Notes: generated by a model from the letters alone, not told the origin. Shown: positions 52,514-60,927, numbered from the stretch's first letter. The stretch is DNA of 64,000 bases from Rhodococcus rhodnii NBRC 100604 (GCF_001894925.1 NZ_BCXD01000013.1:1-64000); one strand, 5' to 3'. Program-made: numbers and translations.

Positions 52514-52522
52514 GATTCGACA

Positions 52523-53122
52523 TCAGTTCGCGGACAACGATTCCAGGTGTCCGCGGACGAGTCGCCGTACCTGCGCGGGCGGGTCGGTCCGGCCGACGAG
52601 CAGGTGGACGGCGAGGCCGTCGATCAGGGCATGGAGATGCATCGCCTCGTCGTCGACGTCTCGGTCGGCGTGCACGAGGCCGTGTTTCCGCAGATCGACG
52701 AGCAGTGCCCGGCACAGTGCGCGCAGCCCGTCGTGGGCGCCCAGCGAGATCTCCTCGAGTCCGGGCCGGCCCGCGGCGTCGGTGACGAGCGCCAGATTCA
52801 CGTGCATCTCGACGCGGCGGGCGTCGTCGTAGGGCAGCACCTCGGCGAGGATCTTCTCCGCACGCCGCAGCGGATCTCGCACGGCGGTGTGCGCACGCAC
52901 CCGTTCGCCGACGCGCTCCTGGATGAGGAGCATCGAGAACTCGAGCAGTGCTTCCCGCGTGGGGAACACGTGTCGCAGTGAGCCGGCGGAGATTCCGGCT
53001 TCCGCCGCGACGTCGCGGATGGAGACGCCGGACGCCCCGCTGCGCAGCACCACCCGCCACAGTGCTTCGGCGATCTGCGTGCGGCGGGCGTCGTGGTCGA
53101 TGAGTTTCGGCATCCCGCTCAT
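52523..53122 (-). CDS. TetR-family transcriptional regulator
   Basis: A 199-residue TetR regulator: DARRTQIAEALWRVVLRSG, VSIRDVAAEAGISAGSLRHVF, PTREALLEFSMLL form the DNA-binding domain; the C-terminal part resembles the TetR_C group of BetI-like regulators in its GRPGLEEISLGAHDGLRALC region. Start at ATG 53122 (or GTG/ATG just inside). It is divergent from a DUF418 membrane protein, with a 46-base imperfect inverted repeat filling the intergenic region, so it probably represses that gene and itself. Confidence 0.9.
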   Translation of the reverse strand: MSGMPKLIDHDARRTQIAEALWRVVLRSGASGVSIRDVAAEAGISAGSLRHVFPTREALLEFSMLLIQERVGERVRAHTAVRDPLRRAEKILAEVLPYDDARRVEMHVNLALVTDAAGRPGLEEISLGAHDGLRALCRALLVDLRKHGLVHADRDVDDEAMHLHALIDGLAVHLLVGRTDPPAQVRRLVRGHLESLSAN

Positions 53123-53168
53123 GGTAGCCCAGCTGTGCTAGCTTGTGTGGCGGCACAGGTGTGCTACC
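53123..53168. promoter_or_regulatory. Inverted repeat between TetR and DUF418 genes
   Basis: The 16-base arms GGTAGCCCAGCTGTGC (53123-53138) and GCACAGGTGTGCTACC (53153-53168) match at 14 of 16 positions. Each arm is itself partly palindromic (CAGCTG; GCACA-GG-TGTGC), so it looks like two TetR half-operators or a paired operator covering both divergent promoters. The left edge touches the TetR start codon. Confidence 0.65.
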
Positions 53169-53186
53169 AAAACGAAGGAGTGGGTG

Positions 53187-54344
53187 GTGACGACTCGGCG
53201 TTCGACCGCGCTCGACGTACTGCGAGGGATCGCCGTCCTCGGAACGCTCGCGACCAACATCTGGATCTTCACCGACGTCGAAGGCCTCGTCGGATACATC
53301 GTGGGCGAGCGCCGCGCGACCGGCGCCTGGGAGCCGGTGCAGGTGGTGCTCCAGCAACTCGCGCAGGGCAAGTTCCTAGGCCTGCTCACCGTCATGTTCG
53401 GCATCGGACTCGCCATCCAGCAACGATCCGCGCTCCGTCGCGCGGCCCGCTGGCCGGGCGCGTATCCGGTGCGCGCGGGGCTGCTCTTCGTCGACGGCGT
53501 GATCAACTACGTGCTCTTCACCGAGTTCGACGTTCTGATGGGCTATGCGGTGACGGGCCTCGTCGTCGCGTACATCCTGTCCGCGAGCATCCGGCGGCAA
53601 CGACTCGCGGCCGCCGTCGCCTGTGGGGTCCACGCGCTGATCCTGGGTGTCGTGGTGCTGGCGCTCGCCACGGCCTCGGCGACGCCGCCCGGCTCGGCGC
53701 TCTCGCCGAATCCCTACCGGGACGGGTCTTTCCTCGATCTCGTCGCGTTCCGTCTCGACAACGTGCTGCTGTTCCGCCTCGAGATCGTCTTCATCCTTCC
53801 GATGTCGATCGCGCTCTTCCTGGCGGGCGCTGCACTGTTCCGTGCGGGAATCCTCGAGCCGACCGCGCGGCGGTTGCGCCGGCGGCTGATGATCGGCGGG
53901 CTCGGGGTGGCCCTGCCGCTCGACCTGCTCGTCGGATCGTTCGGCGGCTCGGCAGGATTGGTTCTGGGGCGGTACGGGATCGCTCCGTTCGTCGCGCTCG
54001 GGATACTGGCCGCCGTCGCCGAGTTCTACAGCAACGGCCGTGCCGCGGGCGTCGTGGGACGCGCGCTCGCGCCGGTCGGGCGGACCGCGCTGAGCTGCTA
54101 CGTGCTGCAGAACGCACTCGCCGGCGCCCTCTGCTACGGCTGGGGCCTCGGCATCGCGGGCCGACTCGACGGCACCACCGTCGTCCCGGTCACGGTCGGC
54201 TTGTTCCTGCTCGTCGCCGCGGCGATGACGATCGCCTCGCGACTCTGGCTCGCGCGGTTCGATCGCGGTCCGCTGGAATGGGTGTGGCACGCGAGTTACG
54301 AGAGCCTCACCCGGTCGCGCGTCAGCGCGGCGTCGCGGTCGTGA
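53187..54344 (+). CDS. DUF418-family membrane protein
   Basis: A 385-residue polytopic membrane protein with about eight to nine helices. The N-terminal RRSTALDVLRGIAVLGTLATNIW is the conserved start of DUF418/acyltransferase-3-like proteins, and GRTALSCYVLQNALAGALCYGWGLG near the C-terminus is the DUF418 core. GTG 53187 is preceded by AAGGAG at 53175-53180. It is divergent from a TetR gene, with operators between. Family function is unknown; transport or membrane acyl chemistry has been suggested for relatives. Its last 23 bases overlap the 3' end of mhpB. Confidence 0.88.
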   Translation: MTTRRSTALDVLRGIAVLGTLATNIWIFTDVEGLVGYIVGERRATGAWEPVQVVLQQLAQGKFLGLLTVMFGIGLAIQQRSALRRAARWPGAYPVRAGLLFVDGVINYVLFTEFDVLMGYAVTGLVVAYILSASIRRQRLAAAVACGVHALILGVVVLALATASATPPGSALSPNPYRDGSFLDLVAFRLDNVLLFRLEIVFILPMSIALFLAGAALFRAGILEPTARRLRRRLMIGGLGVALPLDLLVGSFGGSAGLVLGRYGIAPFVALGILAAVAEFYSNGRAAGVVGRALAPVGRTALSCYVLQNALAGALCYGWGLGIAGRLDGTTVVPVTVGLFLLVAAAMTIASRLWLARFDRGPLEWVWHASYESLTRSRVSAASRS

Positions 54345-55260
54345 CGGCGAATCCTGCGATCCATTCGGGTACGGCCTCGTAGAAGCGCGAGGCCATCGAG
54401 TAGGGGCCCGTCGCCGCGAGCGACGCGTAGGCGGCGACCCACGTCCGCACCTCGTGCGACGATCCACCGCCCTCGGCGCCCATCCACTCGACGGACCAGT
54501 CGTCGACGTCGGCGAGGGCACCGCTCTCGAAGGTGTCCAGAACGAGGTTGTCCCACGTCGGATTGATCGGGATCATCGTCGTAGATCCGGCGGCGTAGTC
54601 GCGGCCGGCCTGCACGACGCGCTCCTCGCCCTTGGCCCGCTGTTGCGGCGTCGGTGGGTGGCCCTCGATGAGGGCGTCCGCGACGCGCGGGGGCGCGCCG
54701 TCGAGGGTCGGCACCGGCGGATCGTGCGACAGACCGCCCGACGCGAGGAAGAGCACGCGCTTGTCGAGCTCGGCTGCGGCCTCGCCCACGGCGGTGCCCA
54801 GCGCGCGAATCCGGCTCACGGGGCACAGCGGCGTCGCGACGCCGTTGACGAACACGGGAACGACCGGCACGCGATCGATGCCGTCGAAGAGCACCTCGAG
54901 CGGCTGGACGAAGCCGTGGTCGACGGTCATCCGGGCCGACACGGTGAGGTCGACACCGCGATCGAGGACGCCCTTGGCGAGCGCCTTCGCCGCCTCGGTG
55001 TCGACGGAGAGCGGACCGGCCTGCGAGCCGAAGTCGCCGACCGCGGTCGCCTCGGTGGCGAGGCAGAACGGCGGCATCTCCTTGTAGAAGAAGCCGTTGT
55101 AGTGATCGGGCGCGTAGAGCACGACCAGCTCGGGATCGAATTCCGCGACGAAGGCGCGTGCGCCGGCAACAGCGGCCTCGATGCGCGCGAGAGTGTCGGC
55201 ATCGGGATCGTTCTTCCCGATGAGGGGCGAGTGCGAGAGCCCGACGAGGGCGGGGGCCAT
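54322..55260 (-). CDS. mhpB: 2,3-dihydroxyphenylpropionate 1,2-dioxygenase (class III extradiol)
   Basis: A 312-residue LigB-type extradiol dioxygenase cleaving 3-(2,3-dihydroxyphenyl)propionate, very close in pattern to E. coli MhpB along its whole length. Shared segments are GLSHSPLIGK, PELVVLYAPDHYNGFFYKEMPPFCL, the catalytic Asp-His in MTVDHGFVQPLEVL, VFVNGVATPLCP, the second His in FLASGGLSHDPPVP, and STHEV-like SSHEVRTWVAAYAS to EWIAGF. ATG 55260 follows AGGAA by eight bases. It is transcribed with the zinc-type dehydrogenase upstream and divergent from the dioxygenase genes; the two halves form one catabolic cluster. A role in cinnamate or phenylpropionate breakdown is implied. Confidence 0.92.
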   Translation of the reverse strand: MAPALVGLSHSPLIGKNDPDADTLARIEAAVAGARAFVAEFDPELVVLYAPDHYNGFFYKEMPPFCLATEATAVGDFGSQAGPLSVDTEAAKALAKGVLDRGVDLTVSARMTVDHGFVQPLEVLFDGIDRVPVVPVFVNGVATPLCPVSRIRALGTAVGEAAAELDKRVLFLASGGLSHDPPVPTLDGAPPRVADALIEGHPPTPQQRAKGEERVVQAGRDYAAGSTTMIPINPTWDNLVLDTFESGALADVDDWSVEWMGAEGGGSSHEVRTWVAAYASLAATGPYSMASRFYEAVPEWIAGFAVTTATPR

Positions 55261-55273
55261 GGCTGAATTCCTC

Positions 55274-55324
55274 ACTGCTGCTCGGACGTTACTGCTGCTC
55301 GGACGTTACTGCTGCTCAGGCGTT
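55274..55324. repeat. Three tandem 17-bp repeats between mhpB and the dehydrogenase
   Basis: The unit ACTGCTGCTCGGACGTT is perfect at 55274-55290 and 55291-55307, and recurs with two changes at 55308-55324. The third copy contains the stop codon of the dehydrogenase gene. Copy number may vary by slippage; effect on mhpB expression is possible because it lies in the mhpB leader. Confidence 0.85.
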
Positions 55325-56290
55325 CGGGTGGATGACGAGCTTGCCGGTCAGGGTTCCGTCGATCATGAGCTGGAACCCCTTGTGGATCTCGGACAGCGGC
55401 AGGGTGCGGTCGATCACCGGGCGCAGGCCCGTCGCGTCCATCATCTTGAGCATCGCGACGAGCTCGCTGCGGGTGCAGCCGGTCGATCCGAGGATCCGCT
55501 GCTGGAGGTAGAAGATGCGGTTGAGGTCCGCAGGAGGATTGGCGCCGCTGGTGGCACCGGCGATGACGATCGTGCCGCCGGGGCGCAGGCACTTCATCGA
55601 ATGGGCCCACGTCGCTTCGCCGACGGTCTCGACGACGACGTCGACCCGCTCCGGCAGGCGCTCACCGGTGCCGACAACGGCGCGCGCGCCCCACGAGAGG
55701 GCTTCGGCGCGCTTTGTCTCGCTGCGGCTGGTGGCGTAGACGACGGCGCCCGCGGCGGCGGCCAGCTTGATCGCGGCCGACGCGACCCCGCCGCCGGCGC
55801 CCTGCACGAGCACCCGGTCGCCCGCGGTGATCCGGGCCTGTGTGAACAGCATCCGGTATGCGGTCGTCCAGGCGACGGGCAGGCAGGCGGCCTCGTCGAA
55901 GGACAACCAGTCGGGCTTCGGGACGAGGTTGCGGGTGGGCACGGTCAGGTACTCGGCGAACGCGCCGTCGTGCTGTTCGGAGAGCAACGCCCGGCCGGGA
56001 TCGAGTGTCTCGTCGCCCATTCCGGCGTCCGCGTCGGCGATCACCGGATAGACGATGACGGGATTGCCGTCCTCGTCGTAGCCGGCGGCGTCGCAGCCGA
56101 GCACGATCGGGAGCCGCTCGGGCGGATGACCGACGCCGCGCAGCGTCCACAGGTCGTGCATGTTCAGCGACGATGCGACGACCCGAACGAGCGACCAGCC
56201 CGGTGTCGGTTCGGGCTTCGGCACCTCGCGGAGGACGAGGCCGGACAGCGGATCGGTGGCGTTCTGGGACAGCGCGGTGGCAGCGAGCAT
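55316..56290 (-). CDS. Medium-chain dehydrogenase/reductase (quinone oxidoreductase type)
   Basis: A 324-residue MDR protein. The GroES-like domain has SLVRVVASSLNMHDLWTLRGVG and VLGCDAAGYDEDGNPV; the Rossmann domain has VLVQGAGGGVASAAIKLAAAAG and TVIVAGATSGANPP-like GTIVIAGATSG. A catalytic zinc site of alcohol dehydrogenases is only partly present, so a reductase acting on an unsaturated carbonyl is as likely as an alcohol dehydrogenase. It precedes mhpB on the same strand (56-base gap containing the 17-bp repeats) and is divergent from the dioxygenase alpha-subunit gene. Its place in the aromatic pathway is not obvious. Confidence 0.85.
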   Translation of the reverse strand: MLAATALSQNATDPLSGLVLREVPKPEPTPGWSLVRVVASSLNMHDLWTLRGVGHPPERLPIVLGCDAAGYDEDGNPVIVYPVIADADAGMGDETLDPGRALLSEQHDGAFAEYLTVPTRNLVPKPDWLSFDEAACLPVAWTTAYRMLFTQARITAGDRVLVQGAGGGVASAAIKLAAAAGAVVYATSRSETKRAEALSWGARAVVGTGERLPERVDVVVETVGEATWAHSMKCLRPGGTIVIAGATSGANPPADLNRIFYLQQRILGSTGCTRSELVAMLKMMDATGLRPVIDRTLPLSEIHKGFQLMIDGTLTGKLVIHPNA

Positions 56291-56332
56291 GGGGCCGATG
56301 CTCCCCACGTCGCGACGGCCCACCCAGCGGAT

Positions 56333-56380
56333 GTGCCGTCCTGCGGAACGCGTCCGGGCGGCGTGCCGGAGTACGGAACG
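56333..56380. promoter_or_regulatory. Direct repeats GTGCCG-N5-CGGAACG, 30 bases apart, in the aromatic-cluster promoter
   Basis: GTGCCG-N5-CGGAACG occurs at 56333-56350 and again at 56363-56380, exactly 30 bases apart, that is on the same face of the helix. Each copy holds a partial dyad (CCG-N5-CGG). They lie midway in the 131-base region between the divergent dehydrogenase and dioxygenase genes, so they are the best candidate activator or repressor sites. No regulator gene is adjacent. Confidence 0.6.
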
Positions 56381-56421
56381 GCGCCTGGAACAGCGTCGTC
56401 GCGCGAGATTGTGTTGGTCAC

Positions 56422-57807
56422 ATGACTTCCACCATCCGATCCGGCGCCGGGGCGTGCGGCGGTGCTTGCGAACCACCGAACGGTGCCGCGACGGCGGCTC
56501 CGCGCGGCTCGCTGCGGCGGCCGGCCGAGCTGACCCGGAACGTCGACGTCTCCGGGCTCGTCGACTCCGAGGGCGGTCTGCTGGACCGCGCGATCTTCAC
56601 GGACGAGGATCTCTACAAGCAGGAGCTGCGCCGCGTCTTCGCGCCGAGCTGGCTGTTCCTCGCGCACACCGATCAGTTCCGTCGGCCGGGTGACTTCTTC
56701 ACGACGTACATGGGTGAGGACCCGATCATCGTGACGATGGACAAGAGCAGGCGGATCCGCGCCTACCTCAACTCGTGCCGTCACCGCGGTGCCCGGGTGT
56801 GCCGCGCAGATTTCGGTGCGACCCGCAACTTCACGTGCACCTATCACGGCTGGGCGTACGACCTCGAGGGCGCGCTCGTGAGCGTTCCCAACAAGGACGG
56901 CTACCCGGAGTCGTTCGACGCCAAGGACTGGGGCCTCGTCGAGGTTCCGCACGTCGAGACCTACCACGGGCTGATCTTCGGCACCTGGAACCCTGCTCCG
57001 CTCTCGCTGCGGGAATCGCTGGGCGACATGGCGTGGTACATGGACGCGATGCTCGATCACGACGACGAGGGAACCGTCGTCGTCGGGGGCGTCCACAAGT
57101 GGGTGCTCGAAGGCAACTGGAAGCTGTCGGCCGAGCAGTTCGCGACCGACTGGTACCACGTGAACATGAGCCACGCGTCGGCGCTGACGGTGCTCTCGCC
57201 GTCCGGCAAGGCTCCCCGGGACGAGATCGTGCATCGCACCGGACGCCAGTACGTCGACCCGCGTGGGCACGGCGCCGGCTTCCCGGTGCACCCGAAGAAC
57301 CGGTTCGACGCCCGCACCGTCCACGAGTGGATGGACTACGACGCGCTCCGCGAACGCCTCGGCGACGCGCGGGTGGAGGGGCCGCTCACGACCGGCCACG
57401 CGACGGTCTTCCCGAACTTCTCGTACCTGCCGGTCAACGGCTCGATCCGCATCTGGCACCCCAAGGGACCCGACGCGATGGAGGTCTGGGCCTGGACGAT
57501 CGTCGACAAGTCGATGCCCGACGAGGTCCGGGAGGCGCAGCGCCTGTACAACCTGCGCACGTTCGGTCCCAGCGGCATCTTCGAGCAGGACGACGGCGAG
57601 AACTGGAGCGAGGTCCAGGCGATCTCGCGTGGCTTCATCACCAACGGTGTCGCCCTGAACTATCAGATGGGTATGGGCTCCGAGCGTGAGGACGGCCGGC
57701 ATCCCGGCACCACGAGCGAGCTCTACAGCGACGCCGCGGGCCGTGCCTTCTACGGCCACTGGCGCGATCTGATGAACACCCCCGCATGGCACGAGGAGAA
57801 GCGATGA
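56422..57807 (+). CDS. hcaE: Rieske ring-hydroxylating dioxygenase, large (alpha) subunit
   Basis: A 461-residue oxygenase alpha subunit. The Rieske centre is Cys119-x-His121 and Cys139-x2-His142 (CRHRGARVC and CTYHGW). The mononuclear iron site is Asp243, His246 and His251 in FATDWYHVNMSHAS, with the distal Asp in EQDDGENW. Pattern along the whole chain follows HcaE of E. coli (3-phenylpropionate/cinnamate dioxygenase): WLFLAHTDQFRRPGDFFTTYMG, SYHGLIFG-like TYHGLIFGTWN, GGVHKWVLEGNWK. A 40-residue N-terminal Gly/Ala/Pro extension precedes the usual start. It begins the cluster alpha-ferredoxin-reductase-beta, and its stop overlaps the ferredoxin gene. The true substrate could also be a biphenyl- or benzoate-like compound. 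Confidence 0.88.
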   Translation: MTSTIRSGAGACGGACEPPNGAATAAPRGSLRRPAELTRNVDVSGLVDSEGGLLDRAIFTDEDLYKQELRRVFAPSWLFLAHTDQFRRPGDFFTTYMGEDPIIVTMDKSRRIRAYLNSCRHRGARVCRADFGATRNFTCTYHGWAYDLEGALVSVPNKDGYPESFDAKDWGLVEVPHVETYHGLIFGTWNPAPLSLRESLGDMAWYMDAMLDHDDEGTVVVGGVHKWVLEGNWKLSAEQFATDWYHVNMSHASALTVLSPSGKAPRDEIVHRTGRQYVDPRGHGAGFPVHPKNRFDARTVHEWMDYDALRERLGDARVEGPLTTGHATVFPNFSYLPVNGSIRIWHPKGPDAMEVWAWTIVDKSMPDEVREAQRLYNLRTFGPSGIFEQDDGENWSEVQAISRGFITNGVALNYQMGMGSEREDGRHPGTTSELYSDAAGRAFYGHWRDLMNTPAWHEEKR

Positions 57808-58139
57808 TCACCGGCATTCGCGTCGCCGCGCTCGACGACATCCCGGAGGGCGAGGGCATCGCCGTCGACAAGGCCGTCACCGGAACCGCCGACGACATCG
57901 CCCTGCTGCGCGACGACGACGGCAGTGTGTGGGCACTCGACGACACGTGCACGCACGCCGACGCGTCCCTCGCGGAGGGGTGGGTCGAGGACGGGCAGGT
58001 CGAGTGCCCGCTGCACTCGAGCAAGTTCTGTCTGAAGACCGGTGCCGTGGACGGGCTTCCGGCGACGAAGGACGCGTGCCCGCACCGCGTGGAGATCCGT
58101 GACGGCGAGGTCTTCCTCTTCCCGGGAGAACGGCCGTGA
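57804..58139 (+). CDS. Rieske-type ferredoxin of the dioxygenase system
   Basis: A 111-residue [2Fe-2S] Rieske ferredoxin carrying electrons from the reductase to the oxygenase. The ligands are in CTHADASL and, after the usual spacing, ECPLHSSKFCLKTG; CPHRVEIRDGEVFLF is the C-terminal strand. ATG 57804 overlaps the alpha-subunit stop (ATGA); its own stop overlaps the reductase start (GTGA). HcaC of E. coli is the closest named relative by context. Confidence 0.93.
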   Translation: MITGIRVAALDDIPEGEGIAVDKAVTGTADDIALLRDDDGSVWALDDTCTHADASLAEGWVEDGQVECPLHSSKFCLKTGAVDGLPATKDACPHRVEIRDGEVFLFPGERP

Positions 58140-59359
58140 CCGGCGTCCCCGAACGGGTCGTGGTGGTCGGCGGCGGTATCGCCGGCGTGAGCACCGTCGG
58201 GGCGCTGCGGTCCGGCGGGTTCGAGGGCGAGCTCACGCTGGTCGACGCGGGCGAGTTCCCGTACGACCGCCCGCCGCTGTCGAAGGACTATCTCGCCGGC
58301 GGGAAGAACCTCGAGCAGATCGCGTTGCAGCCGCCGCAGTGGTACGACGACAACACGATCGCGCTGCGCACCCGGACGTCGGTGACCGCGCTGCGTCCGG
58401 CCGAGGGCGCCGTCGAGCTGTCGGGCGGCGAGTTGCTGCGCGCGGACCGCGTCGTGCTCGCGACGGGTGGGCACGCGGCGAGGCCACCGATCCCCGGTGC
58501 CGACGGCGAGCGCGTCCACGTGCTCCGCACGAGCGAGGACGCCGAGCGTCTCCGGGGCGCACTCGTTCCGGGAGCGCGGCTGCTCGTCGTGGGTGCCGGT
58601 CTCATCGGCGCCGAGGTGGCCTCGACGGCACTCGGGCTCGGCTGCGACGTCGTGCTCGTGGATCCGGTGGCGGTGCCGCTCGCCGCGGGCATCGGCGACG
58701 ACGTCGCGACGTGGCTGCACGGGCTCCACGGGGTCCGCGGCATCACGACCCTCACCGCCCAGGTGAAGTCCTTCACCGACACCGGCTCGGGTATCGACGC
58801 CGTGATCGACGGCGAGGACGATCTGCGGTCGTTCGACGCGGTCGTCGTCGGCGTCGGCATGGTCGCGGAGACCGGGCTGGCCGAGACCGCGGGCCTCGAG
58901 GTCGATCGCGGCGTCGTCGTCGATCCGGACCACGTGACGTCGAACCCCGCAGTGCTGGCGGTCGGCGACATCACGCGGGTGCGCCGCGGCGGCGTGCTCG
59001 CGCCGCGCGCCGAGCACTGGGAGGCGGCTCAGCATGACGGCCGCCGTGCCGCCGCGACTCTCCTCGGCGCCCCCGCACCAGCCGACACGGCGCCGTGGTT
59101 CTGGACCGACCGGCACGACCGCCACGTCGAAGGCGTCGGCCGCATGTCGGACGCCGAGACGACGGTGGTGCGCGGCGAGCTCGGCGCAGCGGCGTTCAGC
59201 GCGTTCGGTTTCCGCGACGGCCGGGTCGTCGCGGCGGTGGCCGTGGACGACTCCAACGCCGTCCGGGCCGCTCGCCGGATGATCGACCGCGCGATCGCCG
59301 TCGACCCGCACAAGGTGGCCGATCCTGCCACCGACCTCCGAAAGTTGCTGCGCGGCTGA
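58136..59359 (+). CDS. Ferredoxin reductase of the dioxygenase system
   Basis: A 407-residue FAD/NAD(P)H oxidoreductase feeding electrons to the Rieske ferredoxin. The FAD-binding Rossmann motif is VVVGGGIAGVSTVGALR, YDRPPLSKDYLAGGK follows, the NAD-binding motif is LLVVGAGLIGAEVASTAL, and AVLAVGDITRVRRGG near residue 280 is the second FAD region. Overall like HcaD/BphA4. It is followed by a 41-base gap before the beta-subunit gene. The stretch up to the beta gene has a good ribosome binding site (GAAGGGACGAG). Confidence 0.93.
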   Translation: MTGVPERVVVVGGGIAGVSTVGALRSGGFEGELTLVDAGEFPYDRPPLSKDYLAGGKNLEQIALQPPQWYDDNTIALRTRTSVTALRPAEGAVELSGGELLRADRVVLATGGHAARPPIPGADGERVHVLRTSEDAERLRGALVPGARLLVVGAGLIGAEVASTALGLGCDVVLVDPVAVPLAAGIGDDVATWLHGLHGVRGITTLTAQVKSFTDTGSGIDAVIDGEDDLRSFDAVVVGVGMVAETGLAETAGLEVDRGVVVDPDHVTSNPAVLAVGDITRVRRGGVLAPRAEHWEAAQHDGRRAAATLLGAPAPADTAPWFWTDRHDRHVEGVGRMSDAETTVVRGELGAAAFSAFGFRDGRVVAAVAVDDSNAVRAARRMIDRAIAVDPHKVADPATDLRKLLRG

Positions 59360-59400
59360 GCCGGCCGTCGCCCGATCAGCCCCCGAAGGGACGAGACACC

Positions 59401-59979
59401 GTGAGCATCACCGAAACAGCACCCCCGGCCGGGACGCGGGCGGGCACGCTCGCCGACCGTGACACCCATTTCGAGGTGGAGCAGTTCTACTACGCGGAGG
59501 CCGAGCTTCTCGACGACGGCCGCTTCACCGACTGGCTCGATCTGCTCGCCGACGATCTGGACTACTGGATGCCGACGCGGAGCAACCGGCTGCGCCGGCA
59601 GCAGGCGCTGTCGATCGCCGCGCGCGGCGAGGCCGCCTTCTACGACGAGACGAAGGACAGTCTCGCGTGGCGGATCCGGCGTTTCGACTCGGGCATGGCA
59701 TGGGCCGAGGACCCGCCGTCGCGTACCCGCCACGTCGTCGGCAACGTCGTCGCGCGCTACGTGGATCCCGAGGAGCATCCGGGATTCACCGAGGAGGATC
59801 TGACGATGCGGTCCGCGTTCCTCGTCTACCGCAATCGCCTCGAACGCGAGGAGAACGTCTTCGCCGGCGGCCGCACCGACGTGCTGCGCCGGACGGACTC
59901 GGGCCTGCAGGTGGCCCGGCGGACGATCCTCCTCGACCAGAACATCCTGCTCGCGAAGAACATCTCGACCTTCTTCTAG
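59401..59979 (+). CDS. hcaF: Ring-hydroxylating dioxygenase, small (beta) subunit
   Basis: A 192-residue NTF2-like beta subunit that holds the alpha3beta3 oxygenase together. Typical segments are VEQFYYAEAELLDDGRFTDWLDLLADD, LDYWMPTRSNR, SRTRHVVGNVVARYVD, FLVYRNRLEREENVFAGGRTDVLRR and RRTILLDQNILLAKNISTFF. GTG 59401 with GAAGGGACGAG upstream. The gene is separated from the alpha subunit by ferredoxin and reductase genes, an order different from the usual alpha-beta pairing (see findings). Confidence 0.92.
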   Translation: MSITETAPPAGTRAGTLADRDTHFEVEQFYYAEAELLDDGRFTDWLDLLADDLDYWMPTRSNRLRRQQALSIAARGEAAFYDETKDSLAWRIRRFDSGMAWAEDPPSRTRHVVGNVVARYVDPEEHPGFTEEDLTMRSAFLVYRNRLEREENVFAGGRTDVLRRTDSGLQVARRTILLDQNILLAKNISTFF

Positions 59980-59994
59980 ACGGTCGTACTTCCG

Positions 59995-60927
59995 ATGTCG
60001 GCCCTCCCCGTCGCCGACGCTCTTCCGTACCCGACACCGATTGGACATCGTGTGACCACCGCAACGACCACCGAGGTCGAACTCCGTCGGCATCGTGTCC
60101 CGACCACGCTCGGCGAGATCGCCGTCGCAGAGGTGCCCGGCGACGGCCCCACCCTCGTGATGCTGCACGGCGGCGGGCCCGGCGCGTCCGGAGTGAGCAA
60201 CTATCACCAGAATCTCGCGGCGCTCTCGCAGCACTTCCGGATCCTGCTGCCCGATCAGCCGGGCTTCGGCGAGAGCTACCGTCCCACCGAGGCGGACCTC
60301 GACGAGCGGTCGATCACCGCGATCACGGTCGACGCGCTCGCCCAGGCGCTCGACGCGCTCGGAGTCGGCACCTTCCATCTGCTGGGCAACAGCCTCGGCG
60401 GCGCTGCGGCCATCGCCTTCGCGCAGACCCATCGCGACCGGGTGAGTGGGCTCGTGCTCATGGCGCCGGGTGGCGGCTGGCTGCCCTTCGGTCCCACCCC
60501 GACCGAGGGCCAGAAGGAGATGTTCAAGTACTTCAACGGGGGCGGGCCCAGCGAGAAGAAGATGGCCTCGTTCATCCGCACGATGGTCTTCGACCACAAG
60601 CAGTTCGGTGCGGACGTCGTGCGTGCCCGCTACGAGGCGTCGCTCGACGAGAGCCACATCGCCTTCTATCACCTCTACAACGCGGCCTTCGCCAAGCGGC
60701 ACGGGATGGACCCGCTGTGGAAGGACCTCCACCGCATCACGGCGCCGACGCTGCTGCTGTGGGGCCGCGACGATCGCACGATCACCCTCGAGGGCGCGCA
60801 GATCATGCTCAAGCAGATCCCGGACGTGCAGATGCACGTCTTCGGCCGCTGCGGGCACTGGGTGCAGCTCGAGCGCTCCGCCGAGTTCGAGCGCCACGTC
60901 ACCGACTTCCTCGGGAACCTCGCATGA
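59995..60927 (+). CDS. Alpha/beta hydrolase, meta-cleavage product hydrolase (MhpC-like)
   Basis: A 310-residue C-C bond hydrolase acting on ring-cleavage products. The oxyanion region is HGGGPGASGVSNYHQNL, the nucleophile Ser is in LLGNSLGGAAAIAFA, the Asp in LLLWGRDDRTITLE, and His in RCGHWVQLERSAEF. For 2-hydroxy-6-oxonona-2,4-dienedioate the products would be succinate and 2-hydroxypenta-2,4-dienoate. Start ATG 59995 has no clear ribosome binding site; a GTG about 19 codons later (VTTATTTEVELRRH) is possible. It overlaps the diol dehydrogenase gene (ATGA). Confidence 0.9.
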   Translation: MSALPVADALPYPTPIGHRVTTATTTEVELRRHRVPTTLGEIAVAEVPGDGPTLVMLHGGGPGASGVSNYHQNLAALSQHFRILLPDQPGFGESYRPTEADLDERSITAITVDALAQALDALGVGTFHLLGNSLGGAAAIAFAQTHRDRVSGLVLMAPGGGWLPFGPTPTEGQKEMFKYFNGGGPSEKKMASFIRTMVFDHKQFGADVVRARYEASLDESHIAFYHLYNAAFAKRHGMDPLWKDLHRITAPTLLLWGRDDRTITLEGAQIMLKQIPDVQMHVFGRCGHWVQLERSAEFERHVTDFLGNLA

